Source: M30B19 sp041741535 (GTDB lineage: Bacteria > Planctomycetota > Planctomycetia > Pirellulales > Pirellulaceae). Taken from it: a stretch of 64,000 nucleotides of DNA. The stretch covers positions 62,001-126,000 of the forward strand of contig JBGSJV010000067.1 of NCBI GenBank assembly GCA_041741535.1. Direction: 5' to 3'. Positions 18,674-27,887 of this stretch are shown here, one piece after another. A program made the position numbers and the translations under genes. Numbering within the stretch: the stretch's first letter is position 1; each line of letters begins with the position of its first letter. Below the pieces are notes generated by a model. It had not been told where the DNA came from. It worked only from the letters and a program-made list of their open reading frames with translations, and made no database searches.

Positions 18674-20815
18674 TTACCTAGCCGAGTCAAACAGCTTCTC
18701 GCTCAAGAACCGAAATGCCAACGCTTGCATGTAAGCGGTTTGCCGGTTGTTGGCCGCGCCGCCGTGCCCACCTTCGATATTTTCAAAGTATCGAACGGTG
18801 TGCCCCTGCTGTTCCATGCGGGCAAACATCTTGCGAGCATGTCCTGGATGGACTCGGTCGTCCCGCGTGGAGGTCGTGAACAACACTTCGGGATACTTCA
18901 CGTCGGGCCGAATATTCTGATAAGGTGAAAATTTCTGAATATACGACCATTGTTGCGGGTCATCCGGGTTCCCGTATTCCGCCATCCACGACGCTCCGGC
19001 CAACAGTTGATGGTATCGCCGCATGTCCAACAACGGGACTTGGCAAACCGCTGCTTCGAACAGTTTGGGGTACAACGCGACCATGTTGCCCACCAGCAAT
19101 CCGCCATTGGACCCGCCTTGAATCCCCAATTTCCCGGATTTGGTCACGCCACGTCGAATCAAGTCCTCAGCCACAGCCGCGAAGTCCTCGTAGGCCCGCA
19201 AGCGGTTCTCTTTCAACGCCGCTTGATGCCAGCGTGGTCCATACTCGCCGCCACCGCGAATATTCGCAACGACATAAACGCCACCCTGACTGGTCCATGC
19301 CCGACCAACCACCGGATTGTAGCTGGGCGTCAGCGAAATCTCGAAGCCGCCATAACCGTATAGGAGAGTCGGGTGTTGGCCGTTTAATTCCAAACCCTGC
19401 CGCGACACCTGAAAGTACGGCACTTTTGTTCCGTCTTTGCTGACGGCGAAATGTTGGGTCACTTCCAAACCGTCCGCATTGTACATGGCTGGAAGACTTT
19501 TTAATGGTTCGGGGTCGGCCCCAATTTCTCCCAGCCACAAGGTCGTGGGGGTCAAGTAATCGTTGACCGTCATGAAGTACGCATTGGATTCGTCCGAATC
19601 GACGGGTCCCGCCGAAACCGTGCCAATTGCAGGAGCGCCCTGCAGCGGCGTTTTGGACCAGCCTGCTTTGCCCGGCGTTAGAACAAAGAGCTTGTTCTTG
19701 ACGTCTTCCAACACATTCAAGATCACATGGTCCTTGGTCGGGCTGTATCCCGCCAACGACGAGTTTTCCGTCGGGGTGAACAGCACCGCAAAGTCTCGTT
19801 GACCTTCCATGAAGCGGTCGAAGGGGATCGCCAACAAACTGCCCGCGACGTAAGTCGCATCGCCCACTGGCCATGGCTCACGAAGTTCGACGTAGAGATA
19901 CTCGCGATGAACCGATTTGTTCGCCGAGTTCGGCGCGTCGACCTTCACCAGTCCCGCTTTGGTGATCACAAACATTTCGTCGTAATAAAAGCGAATCGCT
20001 CGATTCACAAAATGTCGCTCGAAGCCGGGCGAATCGTCGAAACCAGCCGAAACCGACATGTCGTCGCTCTGGCCTTCATAGATCAGTTCGGCTTGCTCCA
20101 GTGGTGTGCCGCGTTTCCACCGTTTGGCCAAACGCGGATAGCCCGAAGTCGTCATCGAACCGGGACCAAAGTCGGTCGCCACATAAACGTGGTCTTGATC
20201 AATCCAAGTCATGCCACCTTTCGCTTCGGGCAACTGGAAGCCATCGGCGACAAACTGCCGAGTCTCCATGTCGAACTCGCGGACTACCGAGGCGTCCGCA
20301 CCGCCACGCGACAAGGTGATCAAGCAACGTCGATAGTCTGGCCGTAATAGAGAAGCGCCTTTCCAAACCCAATTCTCGTGTTCTTGGTCCGCGATCTCAT
20401 CCAAGTCCAACAGAACTTCCCACTGGGGTTCCGCCTTCCGATACTGTTCCATAGTGGTGCGGCGCCAGATCCCTCGCACGTTTTTCTTGTCGCGCCAGAA
20501 GTTGTAATAGTATTCTCCGCGCTTCGAGACCATTGGAATGCGCGCATCGGAATCCAGGATCGCCAACAAGTCATTCTGCAATGCCTGAAACGCGGGGTCG
20601 GATTCAAAATGGGACTGGGTCACCGCATTCTTCGAGCGAACCCAATCCAGTGCCGATTCTCCCCCCACGTCTTCGAGCCAAAGGAATGGATCGTCCTGAG
20701 CGACCTCCTGATCCTGAACCGCTGTTGTCGTCACTGCTAATTCACCCTTCTCTTCGTTTGCGGCACCCAAGGCACCAGCCCATAGGCACCAACATCCCAA
20801 CCAAAACATCTGCAT
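18674..20815 (-). CDS. Prolyl oligopeptidase family serine peptidase (S9A), exported
   Basis: 713 aa. A hydrophobic N-terminus (MQMFWLGCWCLWAGALGAA) looks like a signal peptide, and AAAGGAAAG precedes the ATG. The N-terminal beta-propeller starts at DPFLWLEDVGG, the family hallmark. The C-terminal alpha/beta-hydrolase domain carries the catalytic serine Ser569 in IQGGSNGGLLVG. The aspartate lies in STRDDRVHPGH (Asp652/Asp653) and the histidine is His684 in EGGHGG. All triad residues are present, so it should be active. The enzyme cleaves short proline-containing peptides, here probably in the periplasm. The gene appears to be monocistronic, with its own terminator. Confidence 0.93.
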   Translation of the reverse strand: MQMFWLGCWCLWAGALGAANEEKGELAVTTTAVQDQEVAQDDPFLWLEDVGGESALDWVRSKNAVTQSHFESDPAFQALQNDLLAILDSDARIPMVSKRGEYYYNFWRDKKNVRGIWRRTTMEQYRKAEPQWEVLLDLDEIADQEHENWVWKGASLLRPDYRRCLITLSRGGADASVVREFDMETRQFVADGFQLPEAKGGMTWIDQDHVYVATDFGPGSMTTSGYPRLAKRWKRGTPLEQAELIYEGQSDDMSVSAGFDDSPGFERHFVNRAIRFYYDEMFVITKAGLVKVDAPNSANKSVHREYLYVELREPWPVGDATYVAGSLLAIPFDRFMEGQRDFAVLFTPTENSSLAGYSPTKDHVILNVLEDVKNKLFVLTPGKAGWSKTPLQGAPAIGTVSAGPVDSDESNAYFMTVNDYLTPTTLWLGEIGADPEPLKSLPAMYNADGLEVTQHFAVSKDGTKVPYFQVSRQGLELNGQHPTLLYGYGGFEISLTPSYNPVVGRAWTSQGGVYVVANIRGGGEYGPRWHQAALKENRLRAYEDFAAVAEDLIRRGVTKSGKLGIQGGSNGGLLVGNMVALYPKLFEAAVCQVPLLDMRRYHQLLAGASWMAEYGNPDDPQQWSYIQKFSPYQNIRPDVKYPEVLFTTSTRDDRVHPGHARKMFARMEQQGHTVRYFENIEGGHGGAANNRQTAYMQALAFRFLSEKLFDSAR

Positions 20816-21025
20816 GGTTCTTTCCTTTCAACTTTATCGGTAACCGCTTAAGCAACCATTCACGACATGGAACGTGTCGTGGGGCAAAGCGTTCTCAAAA
20901 ATACAATCCAGCGCGTGAAAAGCGACAAGCTCTTCAAGCGATTGCGATCGACGAAGCGACGACATGCAGAGCGCACCCGTCCGATTTAACGGCCAAGCCG
21001 CGCCAAGCATCCGCCGAGTCCCGGT

Positions 21026-21772
21026 TTATTTGGCTTGTCGCAAACGGTTCGCCAGGAACGGACCCAGCTCGGGAATCGCCGTGACTTTTTCAATCGTGGC
21101 ATCGACGGAGTACTCGACGCGTTGGAATTCGAACCAGTCGTCTTCAACGATCAAGTAACTGGCTCGTGCATCCCCGTCTCGCGGTTGCCCCACGCTGCCT
21201 ACATTGACCATCAGTTTTTCGCCCACTCCGAAACCATCTGGCAATTCGTTGGGCGACAAAAATCTTCCATCAGGAGTGAACACTCCCGGAATGTGTGTAT
21301 GGCCCTGAAAACAAACGCTTGGCACGAGGCAAAACATTCGCTCCAATCGTCGACGGTTACCGACATCCTCTGGAAACACGTAATCGGACATGGGCCCGAC
21401 CGGTGAACCGTGGACGAACATCAGCCCCTCACGGTGGACCACTCGCGGCAGTTCGTTGAGAAAGCCCCAACGTTGCTCGCGAAGTTCCAGCGGGCTATTC
21501 AAGACCTGTCGACGCGTCCACTCCATGGACCGTTCGGCTTGTGAACTAAACCCTTCGGTAGGGAATAACACGCCGTTTTCGTGGTTGCCCAAGATACAAA
21601 ATTCAAAACGTTGGCGAACCAAATCCAGACACTCGTTGGGATTGGGCCCGTAACCAACAACGTCACCCAGACACCAAAACCGCGTCACATTCTTGCCCGC
21701 GGCATCGTGCAGCACCGCTTCGAACGCTTCCAAGTTCCCGTGAATGTCACTGAGGATCGCTATCTTGGACAC
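21026..21772 (-). CDS. Calcineurin-like metallophosphoesterase (first of two paralogues)
   Basis: 248 aa from the GTG reading VSKIAILSDIHGN, chosen because AGGTG lies 6 bp upstream; a GTG three codons earlier is also possible. Metal-binding motifs of the family are DIHGN, GDVVGYGPNP, GNHE, HGSP and GHTHIPG, so the two-metal centre is complete. Such proteins hydrolyse phosphodiesters or act as protein phosphatases; the substrate is unknown. It ends with SVGQPRDGDARASYL, also seen in the neighbour. The gene lies 20 bp downstream of its paralogue on the same strand, so the two form an operon that arose by duplication. Confidence 0.88.
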   Translation of the reverse strand: MSKIAILSDIHGNLEAFEAVLHDAAGKNVTRFWCLGDVVGYGPNPNECLDLVRQRFEFCILGNHENGVLFPTEGFSSQAERSMEWTRRQVLNSPLELREQRWGFLNELPRVVHREGLMFVHGSPVGPMSDYVFPEDVGNRRRLERMFCLVPSVCFQGHTHIPGVFTPDGRFLSPNELPDGFGVGEKLMVNVGSVGQPRDGDARASYLIVEDDWFEFQRVEYSVDATIEKVTAIPELGPFLANRLRQAK

Positions 21773-21792
21773 TTCCGGCACCTGTTTGGGAA

Positions 21793-22593
21793 CTATCGGC
21801 CCGTCAACAACCGATCCCCCAACATATTGTCGAGGTCTTCGATTGCATAAATTTTCTGACGAGTCTTCTGCACGTCATATTCCAAACGCACGTACATGAC
21901 GGTCCGCTCTTCGGTGTCGAGGATCACATAACATGATCGAGGATTTCCGTCCCGGGGTTGCCCCACACTACCGACATTGATCATGACCCGCGAATCCGGC
22001 AATTGGATCGTGTAGGTTCTTGGTCGCCCGAGTCGCGTGTCGTCCGAATCGGTTTGATCCGACTCCTCGGGCGACATAAAGGTACGGTCTTCGAAGAAGA
22101 TGCCCGGAATATGTGTATGACCTTGGAAACAATAACGCTCAAACCGGCCAAACAAGGCCGTCATCTTGCGATCATCGTACGAATCTTCCGGGAAAACGTA
22201 TTCGTTCGTTGGCTCGCGTGGCGAACCGTGGACGAAGAGAAACTCACCGTCCAGAAACCGTGGCGGAAGATCTCCCAAAAACCCCCACCTCTGGTCAAAA
22301 TCCTCGTCCGAGCCCGGACCATTTTCGATTTGAGCCCGCGTCCAATAAATCGCTTGTAGCGCCAATGGATTAAATCCATCTGGATCGAACAAAGCCGCCT
22401 GGTCGTGGTTGCCCAAGATCGTGCGTTGGCATTTCTTGCGGACGGTGTCCAGACAATCAACCGGGTTGGGGCCGTAGCCAATGATGTCCCCCAGACAGAA
22501 AATGCTCTCGACGCCTCGGGCTGCGATGTCGGCCATGACGACCGTCAACGCCTCAAAATTCCCGTGGATGTCGCTAATGATTGCTCGTTTCAC
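21793..22593 (-). CDS. Calcineurin-like metallophosphoesterase (second paralogue)
   Basis: 266 aa from a GTG start reading MKRAIISDIHGNFEA. The motifs DIHGN, GDIIGYGPNP, GNHDQ, HGSPREP and GHTHIPG form a complete two-metal active site. It resembles the downstream neighbour along its whole length but carries a short acidic insert (ESDQTDSDDTRLGRP) before the last strands. The function is unknown. It is the first gene of a two-gene minus-strand operon. The promoter should be in the 22594-22948 gap, where no clear element was identified. Confidence 0.88.
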   Translation of the reverse strand: MKRAIISDIHGNFEALTVVMADIAARGVESIFCLGDIIGYGPNPVDCLDTVRKKCQRTILGNHDQAALFDPDGFNPLALQAIYWTRAQIENGPGSDEDFDQRWGFLGDLPPRFLDGEFLFVHGSPREPTNEYVFPEDSYDDRKMTALFGRFERYCFQGHTHIPGIFFEDRTFMSPEESDQTDSDDTRLGRPRTYTIQLPDSRVMINVGSVGQPRDGNPRSCYVILDTEERTVMYVRLEYDVQKTRQKIYAIEDLDNMLGDRLLTGR

Positions 22594-22948
22594 CAGGTCC
22601 CATTCCCGTTTGACCAGCCGTATCGCTTCGATTTACGCATACTCATACCCATTCGATAGTTTACGTTTTGTCCCACTCCTTGCAATCCAAGGCACTCACA
22701 ATCCCAGGGACATTTCCTGCCGCCGTACGTTTCTGGCCACCGTACATTTCGAGCCATTCTAGGCTCTGTCCCAAAAGGCACCCGACTCTTTGGTGGGCAT
22801 GTAAACACTCCGGACAAAAAGGCATGACCGGTAAGGGGCAGGCCCCTTTTTGGACAAAGCCTACCATGTTAGGCATTGAAGGATCCCGGTTTCCTGGCCA
22901 GAATCGGCGGCTTCCGATCCCAATCCAACGTCTTGTCGCAAAAAACAC
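22594..22948. other. Intergenic region, 355 bp, with orphan terminator-like hairpin
   Basis: This is a divergent gap between the metallophosphoesterase operon and tsaB. AAGGGG-CAGG-CCCCTT followed by TTT (22833-22851) is a good + strand terminator shape, but no + strand gene precedes it. Two related segments, CCGTACGTTTCTGGCC and CCGTACATTTCGAGCC, lie at about 22722-22754. ORFs here look fortuitous. A small RNA or a remnant of a dispersed repeat are possible explanations. Confidence 0.4.
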
Positions 22949-23968
22949 ATGCCCCCAGCAACACTTCTCCTGTTGACGATCGATTGTTGCGACCAACAAG
23001 CAACGGTCGGCTTGGTTTCAGGCCATCAGGTTCTCGCGGTTGCCCAAACACCACCAAAGCAACGAACGGCCGTTAGTTTGGTACCAACCGTCCAATCGCT
23101 CTATCAACAAGCCGCTTTAACCCTCGACGACACCAACGCGATCGCTGTGACTTTTGGACCTGGCTCGTTCACGAGCCTCCGCATCGGTCTGACCGTCGCC
23201 AAGTCGATCGCTTACGCCCGCCAGTTACCGCTGATTGGCATCAATTCTTTGGACGTGCTGTTGTTGGCCGGCCACAATGCTTGGCGGCTCGAGCACTCGA
23301 GAACCAACCCGAAAGTCCAGGAATCCGATGACGAAAAATTTTGGTACGGTCGAGCCGCCAAAGCCGCCTATCGTGGCCAGTTTTATCAGAAAGAGGTCGC
23401 TTTCCCAGCCAAGGCCATCGCACCGTTTGGCAATCAACTGCCCGATCGCAATCCTTCGGTCGAATGGGCGACGGTCCAACAACGATTGGCGGAATTCTCG
23501 CGGTTGCGGAACCAGGACGCCGCGAACAACCTCGTCGACGAAGCCCAACTAAACGAATGGGCATGTGGCCAAGCAGAACCGTCCAGGACCGTGTTGGCGG
23601 AGGAACTTGCGACCGCAAAACTCTGGCAAACCCTTCGCGGCACCCAACTCCACACCGTCCAAAACGGGTCGAAACCACTCGCGGGCGAACCATTTGCCGG
23701 CGATTCCATCGCGGGAACAAGCGCCGCTGGCGGACAAATCCTGGTCGGAGACCCATCCGCCGAGACGGTTACTGAGTCCTGCGGACTGCAAGTCTTTCGG
23801 GCTCCACAGCCGACACCCGAGGAATCCGTCTCCGCCAGCGCCCGACTTGCTTGGGAAACGTTGCTGGTCGCTCCACTTGAAACCCTCGACCCAGTGATCC
23901 TGCAACCCGTCTATTACCGAGCCAGTGCCGCCGAAGAGAACTGGCCCAACCAAGCCAAGCCCAGTTGA
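22949..23968 (+). CDS. tsaB: tRNA threonylcarbamoyladenosine biosynthesis protein TsaB, extended form
   Basis: 339 aa. TsaB is the inactive ASKHA partner of TsaD in making t6A37 of tRNAs. The N-terminal lobe shows LLTIDCCDQQATVGLV and the conserved TFGPGSFTSLRIGLTVAKSIAYA block, followed by the family's INSLDVLLL. The KAAYRGQFYQKEV segment corresponds to the usual DARRGEVY strand. Typical TsaB proteins are about 220-240 aa. This one has ~100 extra residues in the C-terminal half, rich in Ala, Gly and Glu. The start is the ATG at 22949 without a visible ribosome-binding site. No other tsa gene is adjacent. Confidence 0.8.
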   Translation: MPPATLLLLTIDCCDQQATVGLVSGHQVLAVAQTPPKQRTAVSLVPTVQSLYQQAALTLDDTNAIAVTFGPGSFTSLRIGLTVAKSIAYARQLPLIGINSLDVLLLAGHNAWRLEHSRTNPKVQESDDEKFWYGRAAKAAYRGQFYQKEVAFPAKAIAPFGNQLPDRNPSVEWATVQQRLAEFSRLRNQDAANNLVDEAQLNEWACGQAEPSRTVLAEELATAKLWQTLRGTQLHTVQNGSKPLAGEPFAGDSIAGTSAAGGQILVGDPSAETVTESCGLQVFRAPQPTPEESVSASARLAWETLLVAPLETLDPVILQPVYYRASAAEENWPNQAKPS

Positions 23969-24007
23969 GCCACCGAGTCTCCCAACGAATACCGCCGTTG
24001 ACCCATC

Positions 24008-24949
24008 TCAGTCTTGAACCGTATCGACTTCGCGATTGTGAATCGTTCCCATGCCTTGGAAGACCGACGGATCGATTTCGTCGAAGAGCGTCTGCACCGA
24101 TCCATCCAGCATCACAAAATGAGTCAAGGCGAAGTGGCCACTATTGAACTGAGCGTAGCCGTGAAAGTGAACTTCACTTCCGGGCTTGTTGTTGGGTGGT
24201 TCGCCCGTCCAGCCCAAAATTCGCCACGCAGGATAGGCCGAGCCATGAACGACGCCAATCCAACTGGAGTTGAAAACTTGGCCACTTCTTTCACCGATCG
24301 CAATCGTGTTGCTGGTTCCATCGCGAACTTCTCGCAAGTTGACGCGGCTATTGCGATAAAAGAGCCCGTCCAAGGTCGTGCCACCGGCCATCACGTAGGT
24401 TCCTGAAGGGCAGTATTCACCATCCTCCATTTCTTCCTGTTGGACATACGTGCCCAAACAACCTACGTAATGCGAACGTCCGACCTCATAGGGGTAGGTC
24501 AACGGGCCAAACGGATCGGCATAACCTCCGCTGGGCAATTCGACGTTTTGATCAAACGTCTGCGAAGACGGGCAAAGCAAAAACGAAAATGTTTGCCGCC
24601 GTATCTCGTCGTGACTAGGATCGCTGATCGGTAGTTTTGTGTTCAAGCGACTATAAACATGTTGCTGCTCGAGAAATGGGAGCAGGCGACTGGTCCAGCC
24701 CCACCCGGGTACACCCGCGTCGGCGTTGGCTGTCCAACCCGCAGGAAACCGATTGTGGGTGTCATGGTGATTGAGCAACGCCAACCCAAGCTGTTTGAGG
24801 TTGTTGCGGCATTGAACTCGCCGTCCTGCCTCACGAGTCATTTGAATCGCGGGCAACAACAGGGCGATCAAAATGCCAATGATCGCAATCACCACCAATA
24901 GTTCAACCAAGGAGAATCCTCGGTTCCGAGGAAGTCGATGTCTCGTCAT
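24008..24949 (-). CDS. DUF1559 protein with type IV pilin-like N-terminus
   Basis: 313 aa from the ATG reading MTRHRLPRNRGFSLVELL, with CGGAGG 7 bp upstream; a longer ORF start upstream is unlikely. The prepilin peptidase site is G-FSLVELLVVIAIIGILIALLLPAI, a type II secretion/pilin methylation motif. The DUF1559 core follows (EAGRRVQCRNNLKQLGLALLNHHDTHNRFPAGW), and the late VRDGTSNTIAIGERSG block is also typical. These proteins are strongly expanded in planctomycetes and are thought to be surface or secretion pseudopilins. The exact role is unknown. The gene is convergent with tsaB and stands alone. Confidence 0.93.
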   Translation of the reverse strand: MTRHRLPRNRGFSLVELLVVIAIIGILIALLLPAIQMTREAGRRVQCRNNLKQLGLALLNHHDTHNRFPAGWTANADAGVPGWGWTSRLLPFLEQQHVYSRLNTKLPISDPSHDEIRRQTFSFLLCPSSQTFDQNVELPSGGYADPFGPLTYPYEVGRSHYVGCLGTYVQQEEMEDGEYCPSGTYVMAGGTTLDGLFYRNSRVNLREVRDGTSNTIAIGERSGQVFNSSWIGVVHGSAYPAWRILGWTGEPPNNKPGSEVHFHGYAQFNSGHFALTHFVMLDGSVQTLFDEIDPSVFQGMGTIHNREVDTVQD

Positions 24950-25203
24950 GCGGAGACCTCCGAAAAGTGAAAAGCCGTGCCAAGCCACCTGGATAACGCG
25001 AGATTCTACACCCTTCGCTGGTGAAATAGCAAGCGATTTTATTGAAGTACCGGTTTAGCACGTTTTGCACAACGCGGACCAACTGGAGGTTGCCGATGGG
25101 AGTAAAGAAGCGCGGCGATTGGGGATTGACCCCGCCGCCGTTTTCGAGCACTTTGGCAGCGTCCAATCAGCGAAGCACCCTGGATCACAAGCGGAGTAAT
25201 TTT

Positions 25204-25551
25204 GTGGGAATCGAAGCTTTAAAAGTTCGTCACGAAGTGATCCAAACGCCCGAAGGCGAGGCGTTGGGCTGTAGCTATCAATGGCCCGACGGCCAATATT
25301 GTGCCATTCACACCGATCGGGGCATCTTGGGCTGCGGCATTTACGATTGTCAGATCGCGAGTCACTTCAAGATGGCGGTTGCTATTTGCCGGGGCACCCC
25401 CGAGCGTCCGCTGCGGGAACCCGAAGACTTGCTGGCGGCGAACATCGCTGACGTCAGTCACGCCGCCGCCGAACTGGGAATTCAACCTGGGATGTCCGGA
25501 CGCGAAGCCTTGAAATGCTTCTTCGAAAACAGCCCGACCGGGGACAGTTGA
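25204..25551 (+). CDS. DUF1805 family protein (YunC-like)
   Basis: 115 aa from the GTG at 25204, preceded by GGAG at a 7-bp distance. A longer ORF begins at 25042, but its extra residues look non-coding and would exceed the family's usual ~100 aa. The core EALGCSYQWPDGQYCAIHTDRGILGCGIYDC matches the small DUF1805 fold known from YunC. The biochemical role is unknown. The CGIYDC stretch and the later AVAICRG lie in conserved positions. It stands alone between the DUF1559 gene and the M28 peptidase gene. Confidence 0.72.
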   Translation: MGIEALKVRHEVIQTPEGEALGCSYQWPDGQYCAIHTDRGILGCGIYDCQIASHFKMAVAICRGTPERPLREPEDLLAANIADVSHAAAELGIQPGMSGREALKCFFENSPTGDS

Positions 25552-25787
25552 ACCAGGCAACCATCGCTTTCTAGCAAAACCGACTTCGCCAACGCAAGCG
25601 TCCGATCTTTAGGCCAATCCCGTTACGTTGAGGGGCCAACGTCCGACAAGACTTTCTTTCGCGCGGGAGGATCGGGCTGGCGATCGCCCGGAATCTGCGT
25701 AAGATGGACGGCAAGCCAATGCTGATTGGCCCTCGTTTTGGGACCTCCGTTCCGTATCGTTCCCCGTTTTTTGGTAGGAAACTCTCT

Positions 25788-27764
25788 ATGCCAATATCAC
25801 ATCAAACTCCATCTATGCGGGTCGGTCGCTCGTCGTTGGATTTTGCTCCGCGATTTCGAGGGAGGCTCGCTCACTTTCTTTTAGGGGTATGTGCGGCGGC
25901 GATCGGTTTTTGCGGAACGGCGGCGTTCGCTCATGACGGCGACCATGAGCGTGACAAGGATCTGACTGCCGCTGCAACCAACAATTCCACCCTCGAACGA
26001 TTCACCAATGACGTGACGTACCTAGCCAGCGACGAACTGGGCGGTCGTGACACGTTTTCTCCCGGGGCGGAGAAGGCGGCTCAGTATATTATTCAAGATT
26101 TTCAAAAGTACGGCCTCAAATCGGCGGTGGCCGACGGTTCTTTTCGCCAACCGTTCCAAATCGATTTGGGACGGAACCTGAATTCCGCAACCGCGTTTTT
26201 GGGATTCTTCGCTGGCGAGCAACAATTGACCATGAAGTTGGATGAACACTTCAAACCGCAATTGGTTGGTGGTTCAGGTTCGGTAGCTGGCGATTTGGTA
26301 TTTGTTGGATATGGCATCGATGACCCGGACCACAACTTTCAAGAGTACGAAGGTATTGACGTCGCCGGCAAAGTGCTGTTGATGCTACGTCGGCAACCGG
26401 TGTTCGAAATCGAAGACTCGCCATACAGCGGTGATGAGGTTGTCGAACAGGCTTACATTCGTACCAAGATCGCTGCCGCGAAAGAGCGCGGTGCCGTGGG
26501 CATTGTGTTTGTCAACGACATCCGCACCGCACCCAGCGGCACAGAAGCCGTTTTGGAAAACTCGGCTGCATTTGGTGACCGCGAACTGGGGTTGCCACTA
26601 GTAATGATCTCGCAGGCGGCTTGCAATCAATTGCTTCAAGCTTGTCCACTCAAGGACAACGATGGCAATTCGATAAGCGATCTGTTGACCGCCTCCAGGT
26701 TGATCGATTCTTCGGCTGCACCTTTGTCACAAGCCATGTCCGTGTCGGCCAAGTATGTGGCGACGTTCGAGGATCAAAAAGGCTGGGGCTACAACATCGT
26801 CGGCGTCGTGGAAGGTGAAGGTCCCTTGGCGAACGAAACCATTGTGGTTGGTGGACACTACGACCACATCGGCATTGGAAGTTTCGGCTCGCGGGCTCCC
26901 GGTCGATTTGGTGAAATTCACAACGGTGCCGACGACAACGCGACAGGAACCGCTGCGGTTATGGAATTGGCGAGGCGTTATGCTCAGGCCGACAAGAAAC
27001 CAGCCCGTCGCATGGTGTTTATTGCCTTTAGCGCGGAAGAACGTGGGTTGTTGGGCGCTTATCATTACTGCGAGAACCCTGTCTATCCACTTGACTCGAC
27101 CGTGGCCATGATCAACTTCGACATGATCGGTTGGCTGCGGAACGACAAGCTGGTGATCTATGGGACGGGGACCAGCAGCGTGTTTGATCCGGTTGCTGAT
27201 CAAGCCAATGTGGAAGCCAAATTGCAATTGGACAAGATCGCCGCTGGTTTCGCCGGTAGTGATCATTTGCCGTTCCAACAAAAAGGAATTCCGGCAGTGT
27301 TTTTTCATACCGGCCTAACCCCCGTGTACCATACCCCGGATGACAAGACCGCCGCGTTGGACCTTGCCGGAGGCGTACGCGTGATCGACTACACCGAGAA
27401 GTTTCTCGATCAACTGTTGGCGACCGAAAAGATCGAATTCCAAAGTGGCGGTGGAGCCGAACGGCGGGCGCGTCCAGCTTACTTGGGTGCTCAGATGGAC
27501 TTCGAGAATATCACCGAACAAGGCTTGACGATTCGCGAAGTCACCGAGGGCTCGCCGGCTCAACAAGCGGGCCTCAAGGCTGGCGACATCATCACTCAGA
27601 TTGATGACAAAGTGATGCGCTCCCGTGAAGACCTCACCGGGTTCTTAAGCGGCAAGCAACCCGCCGACAAAGTCGCAATCAAGTTTCTTCGGGACGGAGG
27701 CGAACAGGTCCTGGAAGCAATCTTGGGTCAAGGCGGCCGTCGTCGCCAACAACAGAATAATTAA
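25788..27764 (+). CDS. Exported M28 family aminopeptidase with PA insert and C-terminal PDZ domain
   Basis: 658 aa from the ATG reading MPISHQTPSM, with TAGGAA upstream; in-frame earlier codons are less likely. A signal peptide follows (LAHFLLGVCAAAIGFCGTAAFAH). A protease-associated insert (AAAKERGAVGIVFVNDI) precedes the catalytic domain. The two-zinc centre is visible in GGHYDHIG, GADDNATGTAAVMEL, SAEERGLLGAYHY, NFDMIGWL and GSDHLPFQQ...YHTPDD. A PDZ domain at about residues 570-645 (AYLGAQMDF, GSPAQQAGLKAGDIITQIDD) ends the protein. It probably trims peptides or proteins in the periplasm or outside, with the PDZ domain binding C-termini. A strong terminator follows. Confidence 0.92.
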   Translation: MPISHQTPSMRVGRSSLDFAPRFRGRLAHFLLGVCAAAIGFCGTAAFAHDGDHERDKDLTAAATNNSTLERFTNDVTYLASDELGGRDTFSPGAEKAAQYIIQDFQKYGLKSAVADGSFRQPFQIDLGRNLNSATAFLGFFAGEQQLTMKLDEHFKPQLVGGSGSVAGDLVFVGYGIDDPDHNFQEYEGIDVAGKVLLMLRRQPVFEIEDSPYSGDEVVEQAYIRTKIAAAKERGAVGIVFVNDIRTAPSGTEAVLENSAAFGDRELGLPLVMISQAACNQLLQACPLKDNDGNSISDLLTASRLIDSSAAPLSQAMSVSAKYVATFEDQKGWGYNIVGVVEGEGPLANETIVVGGHYDHIGIGSFGSRAPGRFGEIHNGADDNATGTAAVMELARRYAQADKKPARRMVFIAFSAEERGLLGAYHYCENPVYPLDSTVAMINFDMIGWLRNDKLVIYGTGTSSVFDPVADQANVEAKLQLDKIAAGFAGSDHLPFQQKGIPAVFFHTGLTPVYHTPDDKTAALDLAGGVRVIDYTEKFLDQLLATEKIEFQSGGGAERRARPAYLGAQMDFENITEQGLTIREVTEGSPAQQAGLKAGDIITQIDDKVMRSREDLTGFLSGKQPADKVAIKFLRDGGEQVLEAILGQGGRRRQQQNN

Positions 27765-27790
27765 CGGCGAGCGAAACGTGCGTTCGTGGT

Positions 27791-27870
27791 GTTCGGAGCG
27801 AAGTGCTTCGAACACGGAATACTCCCCTCCGAACAGCTCATTATTTTGGTGAGCTGTTCGGAGTTGTTTT
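27791..27870 (+). terminator. Rho-independent terminator after the M28 peptidase gene
   Basis: The main hairpin has a perfect 14-bp stem, CTCCGAACAGCTCA (27827-27840) with its complement at 27850-27863. The loop is 9 nt and TTGTTTT follows (27864-27870). A second weaker hairpin, GTTCGGAGC/GCTTCGAAC (27791-27813), precedes it. The terminator ends only 18 bp before the purD start, so it isolates purD from readthrough. Confidence 0.85.
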
Positions 27871-27887
27871 AGGATGGATAGGTCGGC

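Noticed and set aside
20861..20881. CACGACA/TGTCGTG hairpin upstream of the prolyl oligopeptidase gene as terminator of the phosphoesterase operon
   Set aside because: No T-tract follows on the minus strand and it lies over 140 bp after the stop codon.
22661..22999. 112-codon minus-strand ORF between the phosphoesterase operon and tsaB
   Set aside because: It overlaps the start of tsaB and a terminator-like hairpin, has odd composition and no ribosome-binding site.
25042..25203. 54 extra N-terminal codons of the DUF1805 gene
   Set aside because: The GTG at 25204 has GGAG at proper distance and gives the family's usual length.
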